Shown: piece after piece, positions 1-6,162 of the stretch
Layout of the letters: each line of letters opens with the position of its first letter
Position numbering within the stretch: the stretch's first letter is position 1
Origin: Bacteroidales bacterium UBA6828
GTDB taxonomy: Bacteria > Bacteroidota > Bacteroidia > Bacteroidales > Paludibacteraceae
Assembly: GCA_002452095.1 (NCBI GenBank)
Contig: DKEG01000025.1
Location: 45,443-56,007 of the forward strand
Reading direction: 5' to 3'
Length of the DNA stretch: 10,565 bases
Notes under the pieces: generated by a model
The model's database searches: none
Told to the model about the DNA's origin: nothing
Seen by the model: the letters and a program-made list of their open reading frames with translations, nothing else
Program-made: the position numbers and the translations under genes

Positions 1-31
1 AATCACCTACTCTTGTAAGCATAAGAGTAGG
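1..31. repeat. Left window-end repeat with a hairpin
   Basis: Bases 6-14 (CCTACTCTT) pair exactly with 23-31 (AAGAGTAGG) around an 8-nt loop. The structure lies just downstream of the HlyD-type gene, which ends at 58 on the minus strand. Read on that strand there is no T-run after the stem, so it is not a convincing intrinsic terminator. Bases 1-15 are also the exact reverse complement of 10540-10554 at the other end of the window. Confidence 0.5.
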
Positions 32-57
32 GTAAAGTCAGGGAAACCACAAGGAGA

Positions 58-1044
58 TTATTTGACCACGATAGCGGTCATACCCGGACGGAGGTTCGGA
101 ATACTCGTGAGTGGCTTGGCTTTGACATCAAACGTGCGGACATCGTATTGTCCGTTGGCTTGTGTGCTGCGCCATGTGGCATAAGTACCCATCGCTTTCA
201 CGTAGGTAACAGCCACTTCGTGGAGGTCGTCGCCAAGGGCGGGGATACGCACCTGCAAGTGTGTGCCGGGAGTGATGCCGCGGAGCATATCCTCGCGCAC
301 GGCAAAGGTGAACCACATATCGTTCAAATCCACAATCGCCATTACAGGGCTGCCTTGTCCGACGAGTTCGCCTGTCTTCGGGAAACGCTCCGACACCTCA
401 CCGTCAATAGGGGATGTCAGGTAACGCTCCGCGCGGGCTGCCTCTACCTCTTGGATGATGCCGTCCACCCGCGCCACTTGTGCAGCGGCAGCGGCTTTGT
501 CTTCCACACGAGCCCCCGCCGTAGCCATATCGTATTGACTCTTAGCGGCTTTGACGGTGGCGGAAGCGGCTTTGTATTGCGCCTCCACCTCGTCGCGCTT
601 CTGCTCGGATACTACGCCTTTTTCATACAGGCGTTGTACGCGCTCATAACTCTTGCGATAGATTTCCTCGCCCGCTTTGGCTTTCTGCCAGAGTTCGTAG
701 GCACCCACTATCTGTTCGCGCTGTGCGCCGTTCTGTGCTTTCTCGTTGATGGCTTCCGCCGCTGCACGTGCCGCCACCGCCTGTGCCATCTTGGCTTCAA
801 CCTCGGGCGAGTTGATGACCACAAGGGTATCGCCTTTTTTTACATGGTCGCCTTCCTCGGCAAGATACATCTCTATACGCCCGGGTACCTTGCCCGAAAT
901 ACGGTATTCAGTGGCTTCCGCCTCACCGGTGATAAGAATTTCCTCGGGTTGGAGGGCAAATACACCCACAAGGGCAACGATTACCACTACTATCAACATC
1001 GCCGCCAAGCCGAGCAGCAGACTGCCTTTTTTCTCTTTTTTCAT
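58..1044 (-). CDS. HlyD/EmrA-type periplasmic adaptor (membrane fusion) protein
   Basis: This 328-residue protein should bridge an inner-membrane pump to the TolC-type channel encoded just upstream, as the periplasmic adaptor of a tripartite exporter. A short basic N-terminus is followed by one membrane anchor (about residues 9-31). The first half of a lipoyl/barrel-sandwich domain is at 50-78 (GKVPGRIEMY, then GDHVKKGDTLVV). A long Ala/Glu/Lys-rich helical hairpin spans about 80-205. The second lipoyl half is at 208-240 (LTSPIDGEVSERF), then a beta-barrel region ending in the usual LRPGM near the C-terminus. Length and domain order fit a complete adaptor of the YbhG/EmrA kind. It is the last gene of the minus-strand operon in view. 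An ABC or MFS pump would be expected next, but the window ends 57 bases after the stop. Substrate unknown. Confidence 0.9.
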   Translation of the reverse strand: MKKEKKGSLLLGLAAMLIVVVIVALVGVFALQPEEILITGEAEATEYRISGKVPGRIEMYLAEEGDHVKKGDTLVVINSPEVEAKMAQAVAARAAAEAINEKAQNGAQREQIVGAYELWQKAKAGEEIYRKSYERVQRLYEKGVVSEQKRDEVEAQYKAASATVKAAKSQYDMATAGARVEDKAAAAAQVARVDGIIQEVEAARAERYLTSPIDGEVSERFPKTGELVGQGSPVMAIVDLNDMWFTFAVREDMLRGITPGTHLQVRIPALGDDLHEVAVTYVKAMGTYATWRSTQANGQYDVRTFDVKAKPLTSIPNLRPGMTAIVVK

Positions 1045-1059
1045 TGTTGTTTGTTTTTT

Positions 1060-1116
1060 CTAGTTTTTCTAGTTTTTCTAGTTTTTCTAGATGTTCTAGT
1101 GATTCTAGTGATTCTA
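1060..1116 (-). repeat. 9-bp tandem repeat with seven in-frame TAG stops
   Basis: On the minus strand the spacer between the TolC-type stop and the adaptor start is built from 9-bp units: TAGAATCAC twice, TAGAACATC once, then TAGAAAAAC three times and a terminal TAGAAAAAA. The first TAG (1116-1114) is the stop codon of the TolC-type gene. Because the unit is 9 bp, the following TAGs begin at 1107, 1098, 1089, 1080, 1071 and 1062, all in the same frame. The adaptor ATG at 1044 is in that frame too. The A-rich units end 15 bases before the ATG. Confidence 0.9.
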
Positions 1117-2592
1117 GTATCTTAGCGTTGACGTATATTTCTTGAAATAGGTTTCGCAAACCTGTGCCTCTACATCGGCATCAATCTTGTCGCTCGAGGC
1201 GGAGAGCCATGCAGTCTGCGCCTGCATCAAGTCGGTGGCGGTTGCCATACCCGCCTTGAACGATTCATCGGCAAAACGCAACACCTCCTCGGCATTTTTC
1301 ACTCCGAGTTCGGTCATTACCACTTTCTGGTTGGCTTCCAGTACTTTCTGATTAGCCTGCGTAATCTGCAGTTCGAGCATCTCGCGGGCGTCCTCTTTTT
1401 TGAGAGCCACGGCGCGTGCCTGATGTTTGGCGGCTTTCAGACGCAAAATATCATCGGCGTGTGCAATCGGCACATTTACCACTACGCCTGCCGAGAAGAA
1501 ACCGTGTCCTTTCCAATCGTTGCTGAACCCGTTTTCCACATTTGGATTGGTGTAGATATAGTTGGCGGATGCCACGATGTTCGGTTGCAGCCCTGCTGCC
1601 ATTATCTTGGCATTGGATTCGGCTATTTTCTGTGCCTGTTCCAGCATCTTGATTTCGGAACGCGAGTCAATAATAGACGAATAGTCGGATATGGTGTCGT
1701 GCAAAACGACTTCGCCTATGTGCGAATCGTCCAATACAACATCCTGATTGAGCGGCAGTCCGCAGATCTGGCAGAGTGCCATCTTACTGAGTACCAATCC
1801 GTTCTCGGCTTGCAGTTTTTTCAGTTCCGCCTCACCACGCTTCTGCTTCACTTTCAGCAGGTCGGACTGTGTCGCCATACCTTCTTCCACGAGGGTGGTT
1901 ACATTGTCCTCCAAGGTAACAAGCAGGTTGTAGTACTTTGTGGCGAGTTCGAGTTTCTTTTCCACCGATATAACGCGCCAATAGGCTTCGTCCACCGATA
2001 CAATGATGTCATCGCGTTTGCTGTCCGCCTCGATGTTCACCGTCTCCTCGGTGGCTTTGGCTATGCGGTACAACTCGCGCAAGCGGCCGCCCACGTAGAT
2101 AGGTTGCGTGATACCCACTTGCCCGACAAACAGGTGTGTCATATCGATGTCAAGTGCCTGATAGATTTGCTGATAGGCATCGGCGAGCATCTGCCCTGAC
2201 TCGTTTTGCAATGCCAGCACTTGTTTGCCCACCTCAGGTATCTGCTGTGCCTGTTGTGCCAGTTGGTTCATCGCCGAACCTTCGCTCCATTGGAACGAAG
2301 CCGAACCGTCTTTGCCTACCGTAGCCGTACCGAACGAAAAATCCATTTGGTTGGGCAGCAGGACGGCATGCTGCGAGTTCCACGTATAGGCCGCATTGGC
2401 GGTAATCTTCGGGAACATCGCTGCAAGGGCGGCTTGGCGGTTGTAGCCGGCTGCCCGGCGCAATTCGTCGCCCGCTTGGGTGGATGCGGCTTTCAGTGCA
2501 TACCCCCGGCAGTCGTCAAGCGTCAGCATCTGCGCCATGGCGGGCAGTGCGGCAAGCAACAGACCTATATATAACGTGATTTGTTTTTTCAT
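1114..2592 (-). CDS. TolC-family outer-membrane efflux channel
   Basis: This 492-residue protein belongs to the outer membrane efflux protein family, whose trimers form a channel across the outer membrane and periplasm. A cleavable signal peptide is clear (MKKQITLYIGLLLAALPAMA, cut near residue 20). The mature protein begins with LTLDDCRGYAL, typical of the family's first helix. The rest alternates long amphipathic helices rich in Gln, Ala, Lys and Glu with short strand segments. The internal repeat is visible: LRELYRIAKATEETVN followed by the long coil of the first half, and LRLKAAKHQARAVALKKEDA near the equivalent place in the second. The C-terminal part (GMATATDLMQAQTAWLSASSDKIDA) is characteristic. 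It lies 61 bp after the lipoprotein gene and 69 bp before the adaptor gene, on the same strand. Complete, with no sign of frameshift. Confidence 0.93.
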   Translation of the reverse strand: MKKQITLYIGLLLAALPAMAQMLTLDDCRGYALKAASTQAGDELRRAAGYNRQAALAAMFPKITANAAYTWNSQHAVLLPNQMDFSFGTATVGKDGSASFQWSEGSAMNQLAQQAQQIPEVGKQVLALQNESGQMLADAYQQIYQALDIDMTHLFVGQVGITQPIYVGGRLRELYRIAKATEETVNIEADSKRDDIIVSVDEAYWRVISVEKKLELATKYYNLLVTLEDNVTTLVEEGMATQSDLLKVKQKRGEAELKKLQAENGLVLSKMALCQICGLPLNQDVVLDDSHIGEVVLHDTISDYSSIIDSRSEIKMLEQAQKIAESNAKIMAAGLQPNIVASANYIYTNPNVENGFSNDWKGHGFFSAGVVVNVPIAHADDILRLKAAKHQARAVALKKEDAREMLELQITQANQKVLEANQKVVMTELGVKNAEEVLRFADESFKAGMATATDLMQAQTAWLSASSDKIDADVEAQVCETYFKKYTSTLRY

Positions 2593-2653
2593 AACTCATT
2601 CATTACATCCTACCCAATACTCTCTCTCTTTTTGGGGTAGGGAAATCGGAATT
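2593..2653 (-). repeat. Lipoprotein-TolC spacer with CT/GA tract and inverted repeat
   Basis: The 61-bp spacer contains a dinucleotide run (CTCTCTCTCT near 2620-2629). This is flanked by an exact 7-bp inverted repeat, CCTACCC at 2609-2615 and GGGTAGG at 2635-2641. As minus-strand RNA this could form a stem with a 19-nt purine-rich loop. There is no terminal T-run, so it more likely modulates expression or mRNA stability between the two genes than ends transcription. Confidence 0.5.
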
Positions 2654-3238
2654 TTAGTTTTTCTTGCAGAGCATCTGTATGTCTGTTCCTTCCACCGTAC
2701 GCCGCCTGTCCTCTTGCGACTCACCTTTGTAGTTGAGCGAGAAGATGATATTGTTCTCGTAGGTCTTGGCATTGCCCGTTACCGTGATGTCGAATACTTC
2801 GGTCTTCGTCTTGGTATAGGTGATAATAGAGTCGCGGAATTTGTTTTGCCCCAAAATATCCAAATAGGGAATATGAAGTGTATCGCTGTATTCGGTTGTA
2901 ATCGGCAAATCAAGTGTGCGGGTGAATGTATCAAAACTCAGTTCATCGCCCGACAATGTACCTTTGGTGTGATACACATCGCCGTTCAGTTGGTCGAATG
3001 TGAGCAGCACTTTTTCGTTGTCTTTCAGGCTTACCAATTCAAACGAGCCGGTCTCGTTTGTCAGGTTGACAACCTGTGAAACGGTGGCTTTCGGATTGCT
3101 TTCGTCGGGCATCTGCAGGGTTACTTTGCCTGTTGTCTTGAAACGATAACCGCCTTTGGCATCACGCACATCTGCGGTGTCTGCACACGATGCCATCACG
3201 AGGCAAATTGCAGCAAGATAAAACATTTGCTTTTTCAT
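2654..3238 (-). CDS. Small secreted lipoprotein, function unknown
   Basis: This 194-residue protein starts with a lipoprotein signal peptide: a basic start MKKQ, a hydrophobic stretch, then a lipobox-like VMASC with Cys18 as the probable lipidated residue. The Ser-Cys pair at the cleavage site is common in Bacteroidota. The mature part is rich in beta-strand-like segments with many Thr, Asp and Asn (for example YRFKTTGKVTLQM, SFELVSLKDNEKVLLTFDQL, FDITVTGNAKTYENNIIFSLNY), suggesting a small beta-sandwich or lipocalin-like fold. That is inference; I do not recognise the family. It is the first gene of the efflux operon, transcribed toward the TolC-type and adaptor genes and away from the AraC-type regulator. 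An accessory role for the exporter, or a separate envelope-stress role, is possible. Confidence 0.8.
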   Translation of the reverse strand: MKKQMFYLAAICLVMASCADTADVRDAKGGYRFKTTGKVTLQMPDESNPKATVSQVVNLTNETGSFELVSLKDNEKVLLTFDQLNGDVYHTKGTLSGDELSFDTFTRTLDLPITTEYSDTLHIPYLDILGQNKFRDSIITYTKTKTEVFDITVTGNAKTYENNIIFSLNYKGESQEDRRRTVEGTDIQMLCKKN

Positions 3239-3480
3239 ATCTTTAGTATTATTTTATTCGCTTTGCTAAAATTGTAACAAATAGCGTTCCTAAATGTCCG
3301 TATAGCCTATGCAAAATGTTTGCCAAAACACGTTTTGTAAGTTGTCCGTTTTTCTAACAGAATAGTCGTTTTAATAAAAACGTATCAATAAAGTCGTTTT
3401 TTATGCAAAAAATTAGGTATATATCAAATAAAATTTGTACCTTTGCAGAAAATAGAAACATTTTATATCTCTATATAGTT
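3239..3480. promoter_or_regulatory. Divergent control region with CGTTTT repeats and inverted repeats
   Basis: This 242-bp AT-rich region separates the efflux operon (minus) from the AraC-type gene (plus). It holds three direct copies of GTC(C)GTTTT at 3344, 3365 and 3393, spaced 21 and 28 bp. A reverse copy AAAAACG at 3376-3382 forms a stem with 3367-3372 (CGTTTT-AATA-AAAACG). An exact dyad, CAAAAC-AC-GTTTTG, sits at 3324-3337. Such clustered half-sites are typical of AraC-family binding. Facing the operon I found no exact TAnnTTTG box on the minus strand, which would fit an activator-dependent promoter. Confidence 0.5.
3413..3445 (+). promoter_or_regulatory. Promoter of the AraC-type gene
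   Basis: TACCTTTG at 3438-3445 is an exact TAnnTTTG -7 box. The -33 region is weak (TTAG at 3413-3416, 21 bp upstream). Transcription would start near 3452, about 29 nt before the ATG at 3481. This decides the start codon: the upstream in-frame ATG at 3403 would lie before the transcription start. Confidence 0.65.
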
Positions 3481-4341
3481 ATGACACTCGAAGCAGAAGA
3501 TGTATTTTTGACAAATTCAACCGAAGATCTGCCCAAACGTACCCATTATCAATTGGGCGACAGTATGTCGCTGATGTTGTGCAAGTCGGGCAGTATGGAT
3601 ATTATCGTGAATGGCAAGAAAATGACCATTCTGCCGCAACACTTGTTTGTGGTATTGCCTAATACGTATATCGGGGAATTTACTGTTTCTTACGATTTTA
3701 AGTTTACGCTTCTGCGTATCAAGGCGGAGTTGTTCCAGCAGATTTTGTTTGCTAATTTCCGTATAGAACCGCGTTGGTGGGAGAAACAGCGTTTCTTGAA
3801 AATGTGTCCGGTTATTCATTTGGAGCCGGCCCATATTGAGTTGCTTGATACTTACTATCATTTGATGGAACTCTATCTTTCCGACCCTATACAATCACAT
3901 TATCGTATCAACATTATGCATAGTGCGGTACGTGCATTGGTTCTGGAGATGTTCAACTATCTGGATACTATTCTGGAACCGGTCAGCGAGGACGAGAATG
4001 GCAGAGCCATTACGCAGAGCGACTATACTTTCCGCCATTTCTTGGAGTTGCTGCAAAACAACCCACAGCAGCGTGAGGTGCAGTGGTATGCCGAGCAGAT
4101 GAATATCACGCCCAAATACTTGTCGGAGATATGCAAGATGCGCAGTGGCAAGTCGGCTTCGGAATGGATTGTCGAGGTTACGATGAACGACATCAAGCAG
4201 CGTCTTGTCCGGTCGGGCGAGAGTATCAAAGAGGTGGCTTTCCAACTCGGTTTCCCCAATAGCAGTTTCTTCTGCCAATATGTCAAGAAACACACGGGAA
4301 TGACCCCAAACCACCTGCGCAAACAGAAAGATTTGCAATAA
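3481..4341 (+). CDS. AraC-family transcriptional regulator
   Basis: This 286-residue DNA-binding regulator is counted from the ATG at 3481. An in-frame ATG at 3403 would add 26 residues but lies upstream of the likely transcription start. The N-terminal part (about 25-100) looks like a cupin-type sensing domain (LMLCKSGSMDIIVNGKKMTILPQHLFVVLPN). A helical linker covers about 110-165. The C-terminal AraC/XylS domain carries two helix-turn-helix motifs: near 200-230 (WYAEQMNITPKYLSEICK, then GKSASEWI) and 248-280 (SIKEVAFQLGFPNSSFFCQYVKKHTGMTPNHLRK). The second, with the FxxxxGMTPxxxR ending, is the family signature. It is divergent from the efflux operon, and regulation of that operon and of itself is the simplest reading. 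The inducer cannot be read from sequence. A strong terminator follows. Confidence 0.92.
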   Translation: MTLEAEDVFLTNSTEDLPKRTHYQLGDSMSLMLCKSGSMDIIVNGKKMTILPQHLFVVLPNTYIGEFTVSYDFKFTLLRIKAELFQQILFANFRIEPRWWEKQRFLKMCPVIHLEPAHIELLDTYYHLMELYLSDPIQSHYRINIMHSAVRALVLEMFNYLDTILEPVSEDENGRAITQSDYTFRHFLELLQNNPQQREVQWYAEQMNITPKYLSEICKMRSGKSASEWIVEVTMNDIKQRLVRSGESIKEVAFQLGFPNSSFFCQYVKKHTGMTPNHLRKQKDLQ

Positions 4342-4377
4342 AATATAGGTTTACCTTATTTTATATACCCAAACACC

Positions 4378-4410
4378 AAAAGAGGCTGCCCGTCGGCAAC
4401 CTCTTTTTCT
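4378..4410 (+). terminator. Rho-independent terminator after the AraC-type gene
   Basis: The arm AGAGGCTGCC (4381-4390) pairs with GGCAACCTCT (4395-4404) around the loop CGTC, with one C-A mismatch. The stem extends by AAA/TTT outside (4378-4380 with 4405-4407), giving the flanking A-run and T-run. It begins 36 bp after the stop codon. Confidence 0.88.
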
Positions 4411-4444
4411 TTGCATTATCTCATCAAAGTGGTATATTTGTTAA

Positions 4445-4639
4445 TTTGTAAAACAACATTGTGTATTTCAGGGCAACCGCATCAAAATTGCATATCATTC
4501 CGGAGACACAGACACCTTTGTCCGCAGGCAGTTGGGCACAAACTATATGGCGATGATGCTACACACTTTTGAAGACGATGCGGCTCGCATCGTTATCGGC
4601 TTTGCCGAAGTATATATACGTTTCAACATATCTTTTTGA
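4445..4639 (+). pseudogene. Start-less coding-like fragment, unrecognised
   Basis: A stop-free plus-strand frame of 64 codons ends at TGA 4637-4639. From 4469 it reads QGNRIKIAYHSGDTDTFVRR and continues QLGTNYMAMMLHTFEDDAAR, then IVIGFAEVYIRFNISF. Amino-acid composition and third-position use (CGC, ATC, GGC, GAC, GCC) look like the real genes here and unlike the AT-rich flanks. No start codon precedes the coding-like part (the first ATG is internal, near 4547), and a stop (TAA 4442-4444) lies upstream. I do not recognise the family. It may be the tail of a gene whose front was lost. Its first codons coincide with a dispersed 19-bp sequence (4470-4488), so a repeat junction may mark the break. 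Confidence 0.35.
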
Positions 4640-4716
4640 TGGCATTTAGAGGCTGTTTTGAAGATCTTTGTATTATTTTTCCCACTGTTCCGTTACTATT
4701 TTGATGCGGTTGCCCT
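4470..4716. repeat. Inverted pair of a 19-bp dispersed sequence
   Basis: AGGGCAACCGCATCAAAAT at 4470-4488 is the exact reverse complement of 4698-4716. The 15-bp core GATGCGGTTGCCCTG (4703-4717) recurs in direct orientation at 7071-7085, next to the metal-ATPase promoter. A looser relative (TGCCGGTTGCCCCG) occurs near 4810. Three near-identical copies in non-coding DNA within 2.6 kb point to a dispersed genomic repeat. The two outer copies enclose about 209 bp, the size of a small non-autonomous element, but I found no target-site duplication. Confidence 0.6.
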
Positions 4717-4888
4717 GTGTGTATTTGAATATATTTGGTTTAATTTTTCCTGTATTTGTTTCAAAGCGCAGGACATGTTGCATAGTTCCCGCAAACAACG
4801 TGCAGTGGAATGCCGGTTGCCCCGCAAGACAGGTCTTGAAGGTTTTGTTTTTATAAGTTTTCGTTATATCTCGAACTATTGTTATATA
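4673..4888 (-). other. Minus-strand open frame across the 19-bp repeat, probably non-coding
   Basis: A 71-codon minus-strand frame without an early start codon ends at TAA 4675-4673. It includes the runs FHCTLFAGTMQHVLRFETNT and KIKPNIFKYTQGNRIKIVTE. The QGNRIKI string is the translation of the 19-bp repeat and also occurs in the plus-strand fragment at 4445-4639, so the shared peptide reflects a shared nucleotide repeat. It may be part of a repeat element or an old gene tail. A plus-strand frame over the same DNA (4658-4903) is no more convincing. Confidence 0.2.
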
Positions 4889-5048
4889 TCATCTGTTGTT
4901 TAGTAGTTATTGTCAGTTGTTGACCGACAAAGTCTCTTTCTTTCGTTATATCTCGAACTCACGTTATATATCATCTGTTGTTTAGTAGTTGTTGTCAGTT
5001 GTTGACCGACAAAGTCTCTTTCTTACGTTATATCTCGCACTCACGTTA
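4861..5048. repeat. 82-bp tandem repeat, 2.3 copies
   Basis: Unit 1 is 4861-4942 and unit 2 is 4943-5024, both exactly 82 bp with about four mismatches (three of them adjacent). A partial third copy (5025-5048) runs to within 2 bp of the mnmA stop codon. Each full unit contains two CGTTATAT-type elements 18 bp apart and an imperfect hairpin TTGTC...GACAA (4910-4930 and 4992-5012). The array lies between the convergent AraC-type and mnmA genes. The hairpins have no following T-run in either direction, so they are weak terminator candidates. Confidence 0.92.
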
Positions 5049-5050
5049 AA

Positions 5051-6127
5051 TTATGCTTTGTCGATTATCCCCCCGCCTGCAACAAGTCCGTTTTTGTAAA
5101 CAACCAGCGATTGCCCGGGGGTAACGCCCCAAACGGGCTGCTCGAAATCTAAAGCGATATGCCCATTCTCGCCTATGGTGATACGAGCCGGTACGGCGGG
5201 CGATTTGTAGCGTATCCGTGCCTGCACTTCCGGCGACTCGCGCAACCAATCTATATCGCGTATGCGTGCCTCTGTGGCTTCCACGTGTGTGGCATACAAG
5301 TCATCGTGCGTACCCAGCGTAACCTCGTTGGTCGCTGCGTTGATTTTCGTAACAAATTGCGGGGTACCGAGTGCGATGCCCAATCCTTTGCGTTGTCCGA
5401 TAGTATAGTTGCAGAATCCCTCGTGTTCGCCCACTATCTTGCCGTCTTTAGACAAGTATTTGCCGCGCTCTACGTACACACCTTGTTCTGCCAGAAATGT
5501 ACGATAGTCGTTGTTCGGTACAAAGCAGATCTCCTGGCTTTCGGCTTTTTTGCTCAGTTTCTCAAACCCGTGGTCAAAAGCGATCTGCCGCACCTCGGGC
5601 TTGGTCAGTCCGCCGAGCGGGAAGAGAGTCCTGCGCAGGTTGTCCTCTGTCAGCATCCATAGAAAATAGGTTTGGTCTTTGCGGGTATCAACGGCATTTT
5701 GCAAGTACCAATGACCGCGATATTCTGCAATACGTGCATAATGTCCGGTGGCAATCAAGTCGCAACCATATTCGTCAGCGGCTTTTACCATCGCTCCCCA
5801 CTTGATATGCGAGTTGCATAGCACGCACGGATTGGGGGTGCGACCGTGAGTGTATTCGTCTATGAAATTGTTAATTACGTGTTCTTTGAATGTCTCACGG
5901 AAATCCAAAATATGGTGTTCGAAACCCAATGTCTGCGCATTATGTTTGGCTTCCATTATGCTCTCCACGGAGCAACAACCTTTCTCGCGTACAAGGCACG
6001 ACTCCTTAATCGAATCAAAGGTGCGGTACGTAATGCCTACCAACTCATATCCTTGTTCCAAAAGCAGCATTGCCGACACGGTGGAGTCTATTCCGCCGGA
6101 CATTGCCATTAGTACTCGCTTTGCCAT
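5051..6127 (-). CDS. mnmA: tRNA-specific 2-thiouridylase MnmA
   Basis: MnmA thiolates the wobble uridine U34 of Lys, Glu and Gln tRNAs in the cytoplasm, using ATP to adenylate C2. The protein is 358 residues, the usual length, starting at ATG 6127. The PP-loop ATPase motif SGGIDS is at 10-15. The tRNA/catalytic segment GRTPNPCVLCNSHIKW is at 95-110, with RKDQTYFLWML at 149-159. A second catalytic cysteine is in ESQEICFVPNNDYRTF (Cys201), then YTIGQRKGLG at 241-250 and the C-terminal barrel. In E. coli the equivalent residues are Asp99, Cys102 and Cys199. Here the Asp position is Cys101, giving Cys101-Cys104-Cys201. Cys44, Cys51 and Cys52 are further cysteines. It lies 23 bp after the acyltransferase gene and is probably co-transcribed with it. 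Several Bacteroidetes carry more than one MnmA paralogue. Confidence 0.95.
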   Translation of the reverse strand: MAKRVLMAMSGGIDSTVSAMLLLEQGYELVGITYRTFDSIKESCLVREKGCCSVESIMEAKHNAQTLGFEHHILDFRETFKEHVINNFIDEYTHGRTPNPCVLCNSHIKWGAMVKAADEYGCDLIATGHYARIAEYRGHWYLQNAVDTRKDQTYFLWMLTEDNLRRTLFPLGGLTKPEVRQIAFDHGFEKLSKKAESQEICFVPNNDYRTFLAEQGVYVERGKYLSKDGKIVGEHEGFCNYTIGQRKGLGIALGTPQFVTKINAATNEVTLGTHDDLYATHVEATEARIRDIDWLRESPEVQARIRYKSPAVPARITIGENGHIALDFEQPVWGVTPGQSLVVYKNGLVAGGGIIDKA

Positions 6128-6130
6128 CTT

Positions 6131-6162
6131 CTTTCTATCTTTCTATCCTTCTATCCTTCTAT
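6131..6162 (-). repeat. 8-bp tandem repeat joining two genes
   Basis: Four 8-bp units, CTTTCTAT twice then CCTTCTAT twice on the plus strand, fill the acyltransferase-mnmA junction. On the coding strand this reads ATAGAAGG twice then ATAGAAAG twice. The repeat supplies the last codons and TAG stop of the acyltransferase (6162-6151) and the purine-rich GAAAG sequence just before the mnmA ATG. It therefore acts as stop signal and probable ribosome-binding region at once. Confidence 0.9.

Noticed and set aside
148..1125. Long plus-strand open frame of 325 codons opposite the adaptor gene
   Set aside because: It lies antisense to a well-supported HlyD-type gene, has low-complexity FLVFLV runs from the 9-bp repeat, and has no recognisable domain.
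923..1159. Minus-strand peptide with LEKLEKLEK repeats
   Set aside because: It is only the translation of the 9-bp spacer repeat in another frame, overlapping two real genes.
3403..3480. Upstream ATG giving a 312-residue AraC-type protein
   Set aside because: The -7 box at 3438-3445 lies inside this extension, so the ATG would precede the transcript. The extra 26 residues do not look like part of the domain.
4658..4903. Plus-strand frame of 81 codons in the gap after the AraC-type gene
   Set aside because: It is AT-rich with low-complexity sequence, overlaps the dispersed repeat and the 82-bp array, and has no recognisable domain.
4861..5048. CRISPR array
   Set aside because: The 82-bp units are contiguous tandem copies with no unique spacers, and no cas genes are present.
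4890..5048. Tandem mini-genes on the minus strand (24-residue peptide starting at 4974)
   Set aside because: The frame repeats only because the 82-bp unit repeats. The first-copy version ends early in a different tail, and no ribosome-binding or domain evidence was seen.
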